Source: a virus. From it: a stretch of DNA of 39,598 nt. The translations under genes and the position numbers were made by a program. Under the pieces are notes generated by a model that worked only from the letters and a program-made list of their open reading frames with translations, did no database searches and was not told the origin of the DNA. Numbering within the stretch: position 1 is the first letter of the stretch; every line of letters starts with the position of its first letter. The DNA is taken from IMG/VR virus record IMGVR_UViG_3300031787_000319, positions 1 through 39,598 of that record; one strand, given 5' to 3'. Positions 8,098 to 14,909 of the stretch are shown here, in pieces.

Positions 8098-9396
8098 TTA
8101 GTTAGTCAGAAAAGGATTTTCGTCAACGGCTTTGTTGTGTGCCATGTTTGACAGTTCATCCGGCGCAGGCGGATCAATCTTTTCGTCAGCTTTCGGCGGT
8201 GCAGTAGTTTCATCACCCGGCTTATTGCCATAGGTATTAATCACTTGCTGCAACTCAGTCACTTTACCTTCTGCGCCGGTAGCGCGTTCGGTCATTGCCT
8301 GAAGCTGTGATTCCATTTCAGAAAGCCGGGTATTGGCAGAAACAAGCTGTGCAGCTTGTTCAGCACCTTTATCGTTGATGGTTTGAAAATGCTCTTCTTC
8401 GAGCGTTTCAGGGACGGCTTCACCAAAGCAGCCAGAAATCCATACCAATGTGGTTGCAAGTTTTAATCCTGCCATATTGCTTGAGTTGTTATTTGCGTTG
8501 GAAAAATCTTTACTCAGTTCGGCGGCGCGCTGAACTACCAGATCAAAACTTTTTATGCCATCAATAAGGCCGATTTGCTGAGCTTCATAAGCGTAATACA
8601 GTCGGCCATTAAATGGATCATCAACTTTTGTATTTATTTTACTGCCACGATTTTCACGCATCGCAGAAATAAAAATATCAGCCGCAATTTTTACAGCAGC
8701 TTCAGTAAGCTTGGTTGTACCCTTGTCAACAAATTCGCGGTACTCTTCATTCTTTTCAATTGACTGCTGGGCGTACACATCTTTGATCTTATACCCCATA
8801 CTTTTCCACCGTTCAGTAGTATCTACCATAGTTTGGTAAACACCAATGGAACCAATCAGATCAGTTTTCTGAGATGCATAAATCTCAGTTGCCGCGCTTC
8901 CAATCCAGTAAGCGGCTGATGCCATCATACCCTCGTTAACAAAAGCCACTACCGGCTTTTTCTCACGGGCCATCTTGATTTGATCAACCAATGATTGAGT
9001 TCCCGCAAGCGTTCCCCCTGGCGAATCAATTTCAAGAATGATCGAAGAAATATTGGGATTCGCTGCGGCTGAACCGATGAACTTTCCTAATGACTCGGTA
9101 CCGGGATCACCGCACCAATCTGTTTTTGAGATTGGAGATAATATGCGGATGACAGCCACACTATCAGCCGGCGCATCATTCAACCGGAACTGATTCGCAT
9201 TAATAACATTGCTTTTTGCAGTAACACAAAAAGCAAAATCTTGTTCACGTAATCCATCATCATCAACTCCGAGCGCAGTAGTTTGCCCGGTCAGTAACGA
9301 CAGATACAAATGAAAATAAGCATCACCACCTGATGGTTCGACCAACAGAAGTTGTGTATTCAATTCGTGTATAAGTCGTTTGGCGCGGAATGACAT
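8098..9396 (-). CDS. S49/SppA-like capsid maturation protease with scaffold-like tail
   Basis: A 432-residue protein with a Clp/crotonase-fold serine protease domain at about residues 75-275. The segment LEIDSPGGTLAG at 121-132 forms the oxyanion region, and the nucleophile is Ser160 in EGMMASAAYW. The catalytic Lys should lie some 50 residues later in the KIKDVYAQQSIEKN region. The C-terminal 130 residues hold a coiled coil (ARLSEMESQLQAMTERATGAE-like) and a Pro/Asp-rich end, as in protease-scaffold fusions that are cleaved during prohead maturation. I prefer the internal Met (MSFRAKRL) over one 8 codons earlier. Confidence 0.85.
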   Translation of the reverse strand: MSFRAKRLIHELNTQLLLVEPSGGDAYFHLYLSLLTGQTTALGVDDDGLREQDFAFCVTAKSNVINANQFRLNDAPADSVAVIRILSPISKTDWCGDPGTESLGKFIGSAAANPNISSIILEIDSPGGTLAGTQSLVDQIKMAREKKPVVAFVNEGMMASAAYWIGSAATEIYASQKTDLIGSIGVYQTMVDTTERWKSMGYKIKDVYAQQSIEKNEEYREFVDKGTTKLTEAAVKIAADIFISAMRENRGSKINTKVDDPFNGRLYYAYEAQQIGLIDGIKSFDLVVQRAAELSKDFSNANNNSSNMAGLKLATTLVWISGCFGEAVPETLEEEHFQTINDKGAEQAAQLVSANTRLSEMESQLQAMTERATGAEGKVTELQQVINTYGNKPGDETTAPPKADEKIDPPAPDELSNMAHNKAVDENPFLTN

Positions 9397-9439
9397 GGTA
9401 CAAATGTATTTTTGCACCATGTGGCTTTAAAGGACATAA

Positions 9440-9910
9440 CTAAGCCGTATAGAATGGCGGCTCAGCGATCATGTCCCGATAAAAAGTAAATGTGTAGCCA
9501 GCTCTTCCGCCAAAAACAGCCAGTGTATTCGCTTCCACCTTTAAGCGCATTGGTTCATTCAAATTACCTACCAATCGCTTATTACCATTGGAATCCTGTG
9601 CTACAAGAACAACTCCGCGCATTAATTCATCAATCACTTGTGAAGTAAGCAGCTGAAGCTTGGGCACAAAAAGTTGTACCTGTGTTTTCCAAACATCACC
9701 AGCAATTGTAATCGCACTTTCTGTACTTAATCCGGCCGACTGCTGCGAATAAGCTAAACTGTAAAATCGTTTACCGGCCACAAATACCGGTGCTGCGCTT
9801 ACTGTTTTATTGAAAGCCCTGTCAATGCTGATAATTTCAGACACTACCGCAACACTGAGTGTTACAAGACCAGAAGCATTTTCTTCGCGAAGAGGGAGTA
9901 TGTCGTTCAT
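9440..9910 (-). CDS. Hypothetical protein of head operon
   Basis: A 156-residue, mostly beta-rich protein with no signal peptide. It precedes the protease gene by 44 bases on the same strand. The C-terminal half (MRLKVEANTLAVFGGRAGYTFTFYRDM) suggests a compact virion protein. I do not recognise the family; by position it may be a head-tail connector or minor head protein. Confidence 0.6.
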   Translation of the reverse strand: MNDILPLREENASGLVTLSVAVVSEIISIDRAFNKTVSAAPVFVAGKRFYSLAYSQQSAGLSTESAITIAGDVWKTQVQLFVPKLQLLTSQVIDELMRGVVLVAQDSNGNKRLVGNLNEPMRLKVEANTLAVFGGRAGYTFTFYRDMIAEPPFYTA

Positions 9911-9937
9911 GAGTGACAGTTTAGGAAAAATTAAATG

Positions 9938-10468
9938 CTAATTACTTACATTATTAGCAGTGACATTTTGGGAAAAAATATTGAGTTGGTTTGTTCGTAA
10001 AACTTGCGCCAGATCACTGCTTGACACCTTTTTGCTTTCTCTGGATTTATTATTGTACCGGTAGTAATATTGCTTTAAAGAATCAAATGTAAGCTCAGAT
10101 TCTTCAAAACCAAATTTGTCGATAAAATAATAAATGGAGGTTTGCGCATCAAACAGATCTTCCAGCGCCTCCATGTGTGCGATGAATTCAATATGAATCA
10201 AGTGTTTGATGTACTGGTTAAGAAGTGGAATAAAAGATTCAGGCAGATGAATCAGGTGATGGTACTCACCCTTTCGAAGTAAGCGAATATGCACATGAGC
10301 ATATCCATCGGTATTCACTTTTGAAAAATTGCGCGGTTTAGGCCGCAGCAGCTCTTGCAAAAAATAATCGAAAGCGGTTATGCGATGGATTTCAAAAATG
10401 GTGTCGAAGTTGTACCTGACTTTCAAATACTTTAGGTTCGCTGGTGTTATAGGAACTTGTATAACCAT
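9938..10468 (-). CDS. Hypothetical first gene of the late head operon
   Basis: A 176-residue protein rich in aromatic residues and His, with a helical middle (LLNQYIKHLIHIEFIAHMEALEDLF) and an Asn/Ser-rich end. It is the first gene downstream of the promoter and repeat region, so it could be a late regulator or a minor virion protein. No known DNA-binding motif is evident. On the minus strand a TACTTTTA box about 20 bases upstream of the ATG resembles the Bacteroidota -7 element TAnnTTTG. Confidence 0.6.
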   Translation of the reverse strand: MVIQVPITPANLKYLKVRYNFDTIFEIHRITAFDYFLQELLRPKPRNFSKVNTDGYAHVHIRLLRKGEYHHLIHLPESFIPLLNQYIKHLIHIEFIAHMEALEDLFDAQTSIYYFIDKFGFEESELTFDSLKQYYYRYNNKSRESKKVSSSDLAQVLRTNQLNIFSQNVTANNVSN

Positions 10469-10520
10469 GGTCGGAATAGTTTATGTAAAAGTACGGCTAT
10501 CTATTTAATATTTAAATGTT

Positions 10521-10551
10521 TTGCACCCTATTTATAGCAAAGGTGGTGCAA
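10521..10551. promoter_or_regulatory. Inverted repeat upstream of the late operon
   Basis: TTGCACC and GGTGCAA form a 7-bp inverted repeat separated by 17 bases, about 55 to 85 bases upstream of the first late gene. The enclosed AT-rich DNA has TATAAATA on the minus strand. It could be an operator for an activator or repressor of late transcription. No regulator can be assigned. Confidence 0.35.
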
Positions 10552-10610
10552 TAAAATTGCCGAAGAAAGGACTTTTTACCGTGTTGCACGTCCTATGGCA
10601 AAAAACGCCA

Positions 10611-10791
10611 AAAAATTCGTGCATTCGTGCGCTTTGGGGTTAAACCACTCATATACAACAAATTAACGCGCACGAATCGCGCACGAATTCGTACTAGTGC
10701 AGATTCGTGCAGATTCGTGCAAAATTCGTGCGGGGTTAATAAACTGATATACAGCCGTTTACAGAGTGTGCGCACGAATGCACGAATTTTT
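10611..10791. repeat. Iteron-like array of ATTCGTGC motifs in a 22-bp inverted repeat
   Basis: The 8-mer ATTCGTGC occurs five times on the plus strand (from 10615, 10623, 10703, 10713, 10724) and four times on the minus strand (10670-10677, 10681-10688, 10772-10779, 10780-10787). The outermost pairs belong to a perfect 22-bp inverted repeat, 10611-10632 versus 10770-10791. Inside, GGGGTTAAnnnACTSATATACA occurs twice as a direct repeat (10636-10657 and 10732-10753), and ACGAATTCGT at 10683-10692 is a palindrome. The array lies in the 790-bp gap between the late and early clusters. It could be a replication origin or a multi-site operator. The rest of the gap holds the terminator at 11000-11025 and a candidate small gene. 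Confidence 0.75.
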
Positions 10792-10999
10792 TCCTGTTTT
10801 TTACTATAAAGATTTTAAAAAGGGTATAGTAGTAGTATTATAGTATGTATGCCGCGCCATTTCTCATTTTCTTCCAAAACTGCAACTTTGGTGCATTTTC
10901 CTTCCAAACCCCGATTTTGCTTTTTGAACACGCCTGCACTATTTTTCTCGTTACCTAGGTTTGGGGGAAAGGGGGAAAGGCAAGCTGAAAAAAGCAAAA

Positions 11000-11025
11000 G
11001 CCGCTCAGATAAAAATCTGAGCGGC
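11000..11025 (-). terminator. Strong intrinsic terminator of the early/DGR operon
   Basis: A perfect 11-bp stem (GCCGCTCAGAT / ATCTGAGCGGC) with a 4-base A loop is followed on the minus strand by TTTTGCTTTTTTC. It closes leftward transcription from the repressor switch through replication and DGR genes, and separates it from the late head operon. Confidence 0.85.
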
Positions 11026-11056
11026 CCGAAAGGTGTAATTGGTGATTTGTCTGCAA

Positions 11057-11248
11057 TTAATCTTGCCGGAAGCAAGTTGAGCAGGTAGCTATTCCGCAGC
11101 CAGAAACTATTCTGCAATACTTCTTGCCTTGGCAGCTACCCAACAGACCAAGCTCAGTAAGCCGAAGCTGTCTGACTGCTCGGGCCGTTCTGTTTTTCCA
11201 TTCGCGGCTTAACGCAGTTGAGGGGGTGCGGGGGAGTGGTGTAAACAT
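11057..11248 (-). CDS. Candidate small cysteine-rich protein
   Basis: A 63-residue reading frame starts 12 bases after the lipoprotein stop and ends 32 bases before the operon terminator, exactly where a last operon gene would sit. The N-terminal half is basic (LSREWKNRTARAVRQLR). The end has six cysteines in 25 residues (CQGKKYC...CGIATCSTCF), which might bind metal. There is no homology I recognise, so chance coding is possible. Confidence 0.3.
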   Translation of the reverse strand: MFTPLPRTPSTALSREWKNRTARAVRQLRLTELGLLGSCQGKKYCRIVSGCGIATCSTCFRQD

Positions 11249-11259
11249 ATTGCTATTTA

Positions 11260-11604
11260 TCAAGGCACCATCCAAGCAATGCGCTCATACCCGCCACACC
11301 CGGCACCAACACCCATCCAGTAATACCCATCAATGTATACATCGAGGCGGTACCATTTCATAGGCTTACCCTGAGCGCTGATGTACAATGAATCGCCCGG
11401 CGCAGCTAAATACTCATACGAGTACTCTGCGCCCGGCGAAACCATCTGAGTGATGTCTTGGGCTGCTCCGGAGTGAGAAACGCTCACAGCATGCTCACAA
11501 ACGACTTTAAAGCCGATTTTGTGCCGGTTATCCATCGTTTGTTCGTTGCGGCTGCAGCTGGCCACAAACATGGCTGCAAATGCGAAAAGAAGTAGTTGTT
11601 TCAT
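11260..11604 (-). CDS. Small lipoprotein in the DGR operon
   Basis: A 114-residue protein with a typical lipoprotein signal: MKQLLLFAFAAMFVASCS, with a lipobox (VASC) and the lipidated Cys at residue 17. The mature part is beta-rich with a Gly/Cys loop (YWMGVGAGCGGYE). The start overlaps the stop of the Gp37/Gp68 gene (ATGA), so it is coupled to it. Phage lipoproteins often alter the host envelope, for example to exclude superinfecting phages. That role here is inference. Confidence 0.7.
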   Translation of the reverse strand: MKQLLLFAFAAMFVASCSRNEQTMDNRHKIGFKVVCEHAVSVSHSGAAQDITQMVSPGAEYSYEYLAAPGDSLYISAQGKPMKWYRLDVYIDGYYWMGVGAGCGGYERIAWMVP

Positions 11605-12527
11605 AGTTGAGTTATTGATGTGGGCATGTCATTATGTTCGCGGCCGTCGAGCAAGCGGCCGGCTCTGGTTTTTCCAACACGGTAATAGATGTTTTTTTTA
11701 TTCGGATTATGCGGACTCGGGTATTCCTTCGGATAAGCTTTTTGATCTTCAGCAGCCTGGCAATGGGGCAGCAGTTCACCCCATTGTTTGAAAAAGAATG
11801 GCACACCAGATTCTTCGCACTGATCGCGCAGAGAGCGAAACCAATCCGGGTGACTGGGGCGTGGATAGTCTCCCGATTCGCCTCCGGCAATCACCCAATC
11901 AATTCCGGTAGTGTACGGCCAATGTTCTTTGCGCTTGAGATAATTGCTCATATCTACAGCTTCAAGCAGCGGCTCCATGGAAACAAAACGAATCTGTGCC
12001 GGCACTTTCAGCAGCTCAGGCATACGTATTTCTAGTTCCTGCTTATTTTCTATTGTAGTTCCTTGCCAAACATTAACTGGCCAATCTGTAAGCCAGTCAG
12101 ACGGAACCATGCTGAGTACATTGTCAATTCGCTTTGTCAGAAACAAATAATCGAGATAAGGCGTTTCTTTCGTAAGATTGAATAAACGACTACGCTGCTC
12201 ATTCAGCAATTCATTGATGTCGGGATTAACATGACGCTCAAATAAATCAGACATTGAGTTGCAGAACACTTTCAGGCGAATGCCTTTTTTTAAAGCATAG
12301 CGATTCCACACATGCGGTTGCTGCCAATACTTTTCAGATTGCATTTTGCGCGGAGCAAGCAAGCCCCAATGTCCCGGATTAAAACGGTTAGCATTTTGCT
12401 CAGCATAACAGTTCTTGCAAGCGGCTGAAACTTTGTGGCAACCCTGCCACGGGTTAAATGATTTACCCTTCAATACCGTGCCGTCCGGCAGGCGGGTTGC
12501 TGTCCATTCAATGGTTGTTGTGCTCAT
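11601..12527 (-). CDS. Phage Gp37/Gp68 (DUF5131) family protein
   Basis: A 308-residue cytoplasmic protein. The N-terminal region SFNPWQGCHKVSAACKNCYAE, with Cys30, Cys37 and Cys40, is the family hallmark and looks like a metal or iron-sulfur site. Further family blocks are FCNSMSDLFE, LTKRIDNV, WQGTTIENKQ and WVIAGGESG, followed by FFKQWGE near the end. The spacing differs from canonical radical SAM CX3CX2C (here CX6CX2C). The reaction is unknown to me. It is coupled by 4-base overlaps to the genes on both sides. Confidence 0.88.
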   Translation of the reverse strand: MSTTTIEWTATRLPDGTVLKGKSFNPWQGCHKVSAACKNCYAEQNANRFNPGHWGLLAPRKMQSEKYWQQPHVWNRYALKKGIRLKVFCNSMSDLFERHVNPDINELLNEQRSRLFNLTKETPYLDYLFLTKRIDNVLSMVPSDWLTDWPVNVWQGTTIENKQELEIRMPELLKVPAQIRFVSMEPLLEAVDMSNYLKRKEHWPYTTGIDWVIAGGESGDYPRPSHPDWFRSLRDQCEESGVPFFFKQWGELLPHCQAAEDQKAYPKEYPSPHNPNKKNIYYRVGKTRAGRLLDGREHNDMPTSITQL

Positions 12528-12820
12528 GTAAATAAGTATCTCTCGTTATCACTGATGATGGTTGTTGTAAATGGAAAATTCTTTTCCGGAACTTGGCGAA
12601 TTGTTTGAATCAAATACTTCGATCCGGTAAACAATACCCGCTTTTCACCGTTCAAAACAATTTGCAGATACAGGCATTCGCCAGAGGCATCTTGCTTTGA
12701 TGGTTTGATTTCAAACCGGTGCACTTCTATTGGCCGATTGAGCACGTAACTGATTTTTATTTTTTCGCCGACCATTCCTTTTTCTGGCGGCGCAATAGCC
12801 ATTTCGTTGAATGCAATCAT
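12524..12820 (-). CDS. DGR-associated small protein (candidate RT accessory factor)
   Basis: A 98-residue beta-rich protein directly downstream of the reverse transcriptase. Its frame overlaps the RT end by 110 bases, or 65 if the internal Met of MVGEKIKISYV is used. Segments such as EVHRFEIKPSKQ, LYLQIVLNGEKRVLFTGS and FPFTTTI look like a compact OB- or PH-like beta domain. I recall similar short ORFs next to DGR-type RTs in Bacteroidota elements. No Avd-type four-helix accessory protein is visible, so this protein may take that place. That function is inference. Confidence 0.72.
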   Translation of the reverse strand: MIAFNEMAIAPPEKGMVGEKIKISYVLNRPIEVHRFEIKPSKQDASGECLYLQIVLNGEKRVLFTGSKYLIQTIRQVPEKNFPFTTTIISDNERYLFT

Positions 12821-13766
12821 GAGTTATTTTTTTAACCAGATGGCGCGTTTTGGCATGGGCCATCCAACCCATATAAGAGGCGAATGATTTTTCATCATTT
12901 CGCTTCATTGCCATTCTGGCGAAGTTTTGTTTTATAGATTTTCTGATGCCGATGTGTGTGTGATAAATGCGGTAGCCTACAAAGTCAATACCTCTTGAGG
13001 CTACCGGAAAAACCTGATAAGTTGATTTTACTTCCAGTTTTAATTCTTGCTTCAGATAGCTGCGAATACTTGAAAGCAGCTGGTGGAGCTCTTGTTTTGT
13101 TCTTGCGAGAATAACAATATCATCCGCATATCTGAAGTAGTACTTTACCATCAGCGTTTGCTTTACCCAGTGATCGAATCCTGACAAATAAAAATTAGCC
13201 AGGTATTGACTCAGGTAATTACCAATGGGCAATCCATTCGCACTGTCAATAATTTCATCGAGCAGCCACAGCAGATCTTTGTCTTTAATTTTTCTGCGCA
13301 ACAACGCTTTCAGAACATCATGATCAACCGATGGATAAAACTTACGGATGTCTAATTTTAAGCAGTACTGAGTATTGCTTATGTCCCGAAGCGCACGTTC
13401 AACAGCTCTAAGAGCAGCGTGTATGCCTCTACCTTTAATGCAGCTGTAAGTATCTGCAGTAAATCCGGCCACAAACATAGGTTCAAGCACATTCATGATG
13501 GCATGATGGGTGATCCTGTCCGGAAAGTAGGGTAAGCGATATACTTCCCTTTCCTTCGGCTCATGAATGATGAATGTGGTGTACGCTGATGTGCGGTAAG
13601 CGCGGGTATAAAGCTGTAAGTGCAGCTGCTTCAAATTTTCATCAGCATTCAAATCATGTTTCTGAATGCCCGGCTGATGCCGTTTACCCTTTCGAGCAAT
13701 CGCATCAGCACGCTGCAAGTTTTCAAGACTGATCACTGAGGGATAAAGATTGCCGATTCGTTTCAT
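12711..13766 (-). CDS. DGR reverse transcriptase
   Basis: A 351-residue reverse transcriptase of the retron/DGR class. Motifs in order: RGIHAA at 113-118, LDIRKFYPSVDHD at 138-150 (metal Asp139), GLPIGNYLSQYLAN at 178-191, and YADD at 213-216. The IGxxxSQ form of domain 4, where most RTs have QGxxxSP, is the DGR signature. A basic C-terminal tail (ARKRNGRRKNKN) could bind template RNA. No maturase or endonuclease domain is present. It makes cDNA from the TR transcript with errors at adenines, to be written into the variable genes. The TR lies 115 bases upstream. Confidence 0.95.
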   Translation of the reverse strand: MKRIGNLYPSVISLENLQRADAIARKGKRHQPGIQKHDLNADENLKQLHLQLYTRAYRTSAYTTFIIHEPKEREVYRLPYFPDRITHHAIMNVLEPMFVAGFTADTYSCIKGRGIHAALRAVERALRDISNTQYCLKLDIRKFYPSVDHDVLKALLRRKIKDKDLLWLLDEIIDSANGLPIGNYLSQYLANFYLSGFDHWVKQTLMVKYYFRYADDIVILARTKQELHQLLSSIRSYLKQELKLEVKSTYQVFPVASRGIDFVGYRIYHTHIGIRKSIKQNFARMAMKRNDEKSFASYMGWMAHAKTRHLVKKITHDCIQRNGYCAARKRNGRRKNKNQLRAQSANRSAPV

Positions 13767-13881
13767 GGCCTTTTCATTACACGTCCGTTTTGCTTTAGAT
13801 CAGCGACTAAGGCCGTGAGTGTATTCGTGATTTTTTGCCCTGTTGGCAAGGTCTGCATTGCAAAAAGAGTATATGAAAGAT

Positions 13882-13950
13882 GGGCACTGACGTTCGTGTT
13901 CGTGTAGTTGTAATTCGTGTTCTGAAACCCGAAACCACTCGCGGCAGCAC
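13882..13950 (-). repeat. DGR template repeat (TR)
   Basis: A non-coding copy of the variable repeat lies between the stop of the first variable gene and the RT start. Read on the minus strand its core is a run of AAC/ACG/AAT/TAC codons holding 15 adenines. Aligned with the three variable repeats, all 26 core substitutions occur at these adenines, the hallmark of DGR mutagenesis. The TR has two tandem TTCGTG units (plus-strand reading) where the variable repeats have three, so it is 6 bp shorter. Two further adenines (AGT codons near each end) are G in all three targets. The one near the 3' boundary may be the IMH/IMH* difference. Confidence 0.93.
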
Positions 13951-13972
13951 AAGCAATGCACCACCCTATTCT

Positions 13973-14392
13973 TTATTGCTCATCCAGTGGAATCAGCATG
14001 GTATCTACCAGCAGTTGCCTGAAGTGAGTGAACATGTGTTCGACAAGTTCAACATCACGTAACAAAAGGCGGGCACCGACGTTCGCGCGCGTGAGCGTGT
14101 AGGAGTAATACGCGTCCTGAAACCCGAAACCACCCGCGGCAGCACTATCTTCGCCCGGCCATACCCATGGATAAAATTTGAGCTGTGAGCCATCGTTAAA
14201 ATTTGGAATCCAGCGCGGCGATTTTGGTTTGTAGGCTTTATTTAAAGCCTCTACTACTATTGCGCGCTTGTAGTTGCCGGTGGTGAATGCCTTCAGGCGT
14301 TCCGGGAGCATTGACACATCGGGCAATGCATTGGGATCAACGCCTACCAATTTGGCGGCAGCTTCCCAGCTGGTAATTTTCTTGTAACTCAT
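13973..14392 (-). CDS. DGR variable protein 1
   Basis: A 139-residue target protein. The N-terminal part (TSWEAAAKLVGVDPNALPDVS, then a helix KRAIVVEALNKAYK) leads to FYPWVWPGEDSAAAGGFGFQ. The variable segment follows at about 93-106, and the protein ends after VGARLLLRDVELVEHMFTHF. It has no signal peptide or membrane segment. The layout resembles a widespread Bacteroidota phage/ICE family with a YYPWF...VGSRLCFKS ending (from memory). The variable residues are D, A, Y, S, T, L, R, A and N, at AAY/ACG template positions. The stop lies 23 bases from the TR edge. Function unknown; ligand binding by the variable loop is inference. Confidence 0.88.
   Translation of the reverse strand: MSYKKITSWEAAAKLVGVDPNALPDVSMLPERLKAFTTGNYKRAIVVEALNKAYKPKSPRWIPNFNDGSQLKFYPWVWPGEDSAAAGGFGFQDAYYSYTLTRANVGARLLLRDVELVEHMFTHFRQLLVDTMLIPLDEQ
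14071..14145 (-). repeat. Variable repeat VR1
   Basis: A 75-bp copy of the DGR repeat inside variable gene 1. Against the TR it shows 9 core substitutions, every one at a template adenine, and one extra 6-bp unit. Homology stops sharply at GCGGCAGCA on one side and GGGCAC on the other. Confidence 0.92.
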
Positions 14393-14404
14393 GTTGTTTA
14401 TTAA

Positions 14405-14881
14405 TTAAGCGATTAATTCTTTGTTGATAAGATCAATGAATGTTTCGCCGAAGAAACGGGCTTTCTCTTCGCTTAAAAAACTGCGGCGGGCACCGACGCG
14501 CGTGCGCGTGAACGCGTAGTGGTAATTCGTGCGCTGAAACCCGAAACCACCCGCGGCAGCACCATATTGAAACCACGGACACCACTTTTTCTGATCGCTA
14601 TTGGAGTAATCAATTGGCGCATCATTGCCACGGATAGCATCACAGATCAGGTCAAGGTAAATAGTGGTTTGTAAGCGCTCCTGATAGCCATCTGGCGCAT
14701 TATTCACCTTTACTTCTACTTCCGATTCTGTGAGGCCATGATAGCGAAGTGCATCATCAAGCGTTGTAATTGTTCTCCAGTCGTGGAATACTTTCGGGAA
14801 TAATTCCTCAAGCACCTTGCGCTGTACCGGGAGAGCATCATGGTGGATTTCTGCGATTTCTTTAAATGTGATTGTGCTCAT
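14405..14881 (-). CDS. DGR variable protein 2
   Basis: A 158-residue target protein adjacent to variable protein 1. It shares the KKWCPWFQYGAAAGGFGFQ lead-in, the variable segment (R, T, N, H, A, F, R, T and R at varied positions), and VGARRSFLSEEKARFFGETF. The N-terminal half differs from proteins 1 and 3 and is helical (EIAEIHHDALPVQRKVLEEL). I chose the internal Met (MSTITFKEI) because the longer frame runs into the methyltransferase gene region. No signal peptide. Three different N-terminal halves on a shared variable C-terminal module suggest different anchors or partners. Confidence 0.88.
   Translation of the reverse strand: MSTITFKEIAEIHHDALPVQRKVLEELFPKVFHDWRTITTLDDALRYHGLTESEVEVKVNNAPDGYQERLQTTIYLDLICDAIRGNDAPIDYSNSDQKKWCPWFQYGAAAGGFGFQRTNYHYAFTRTRVGARRSFLSEEKARFFGETFIDLINKELIA
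14488..14562 (-). repeat. Variable repeat VR2
   Basis: A 75-bp DGR repeat inside variable gene 2, with 8 core substitutions relative to the TR, all at template adenines, and the same extra 6-bp unit as VR1 and VR3. Confidence 0.92.
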
Positions 14882-14909
14882 TTTTATTGTGATTGATTGG
14901 TGAACTGAT

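Noticed and set aside
10611-10791. Relation of the ATTCGTGC array to the DGR template
   Set aside because: Both contain short ATTCGTG/TTCGTG words, but there is no longer alignment. The likeness probably comes from simple repeats.
10593-10809. Two 60-codon open frames on opposite strands across the repeat array
   Set aside because: Their sequences mirror each other because of the inverted and direct repeats. There is no coding signal, and the frames vanish outside the repeats.
10815-11117. A 100-codon minus-strand frame
   Set aside because: It runs through the strong terminator at 11000-11025 and is low complexity, so it is not a credible gene.
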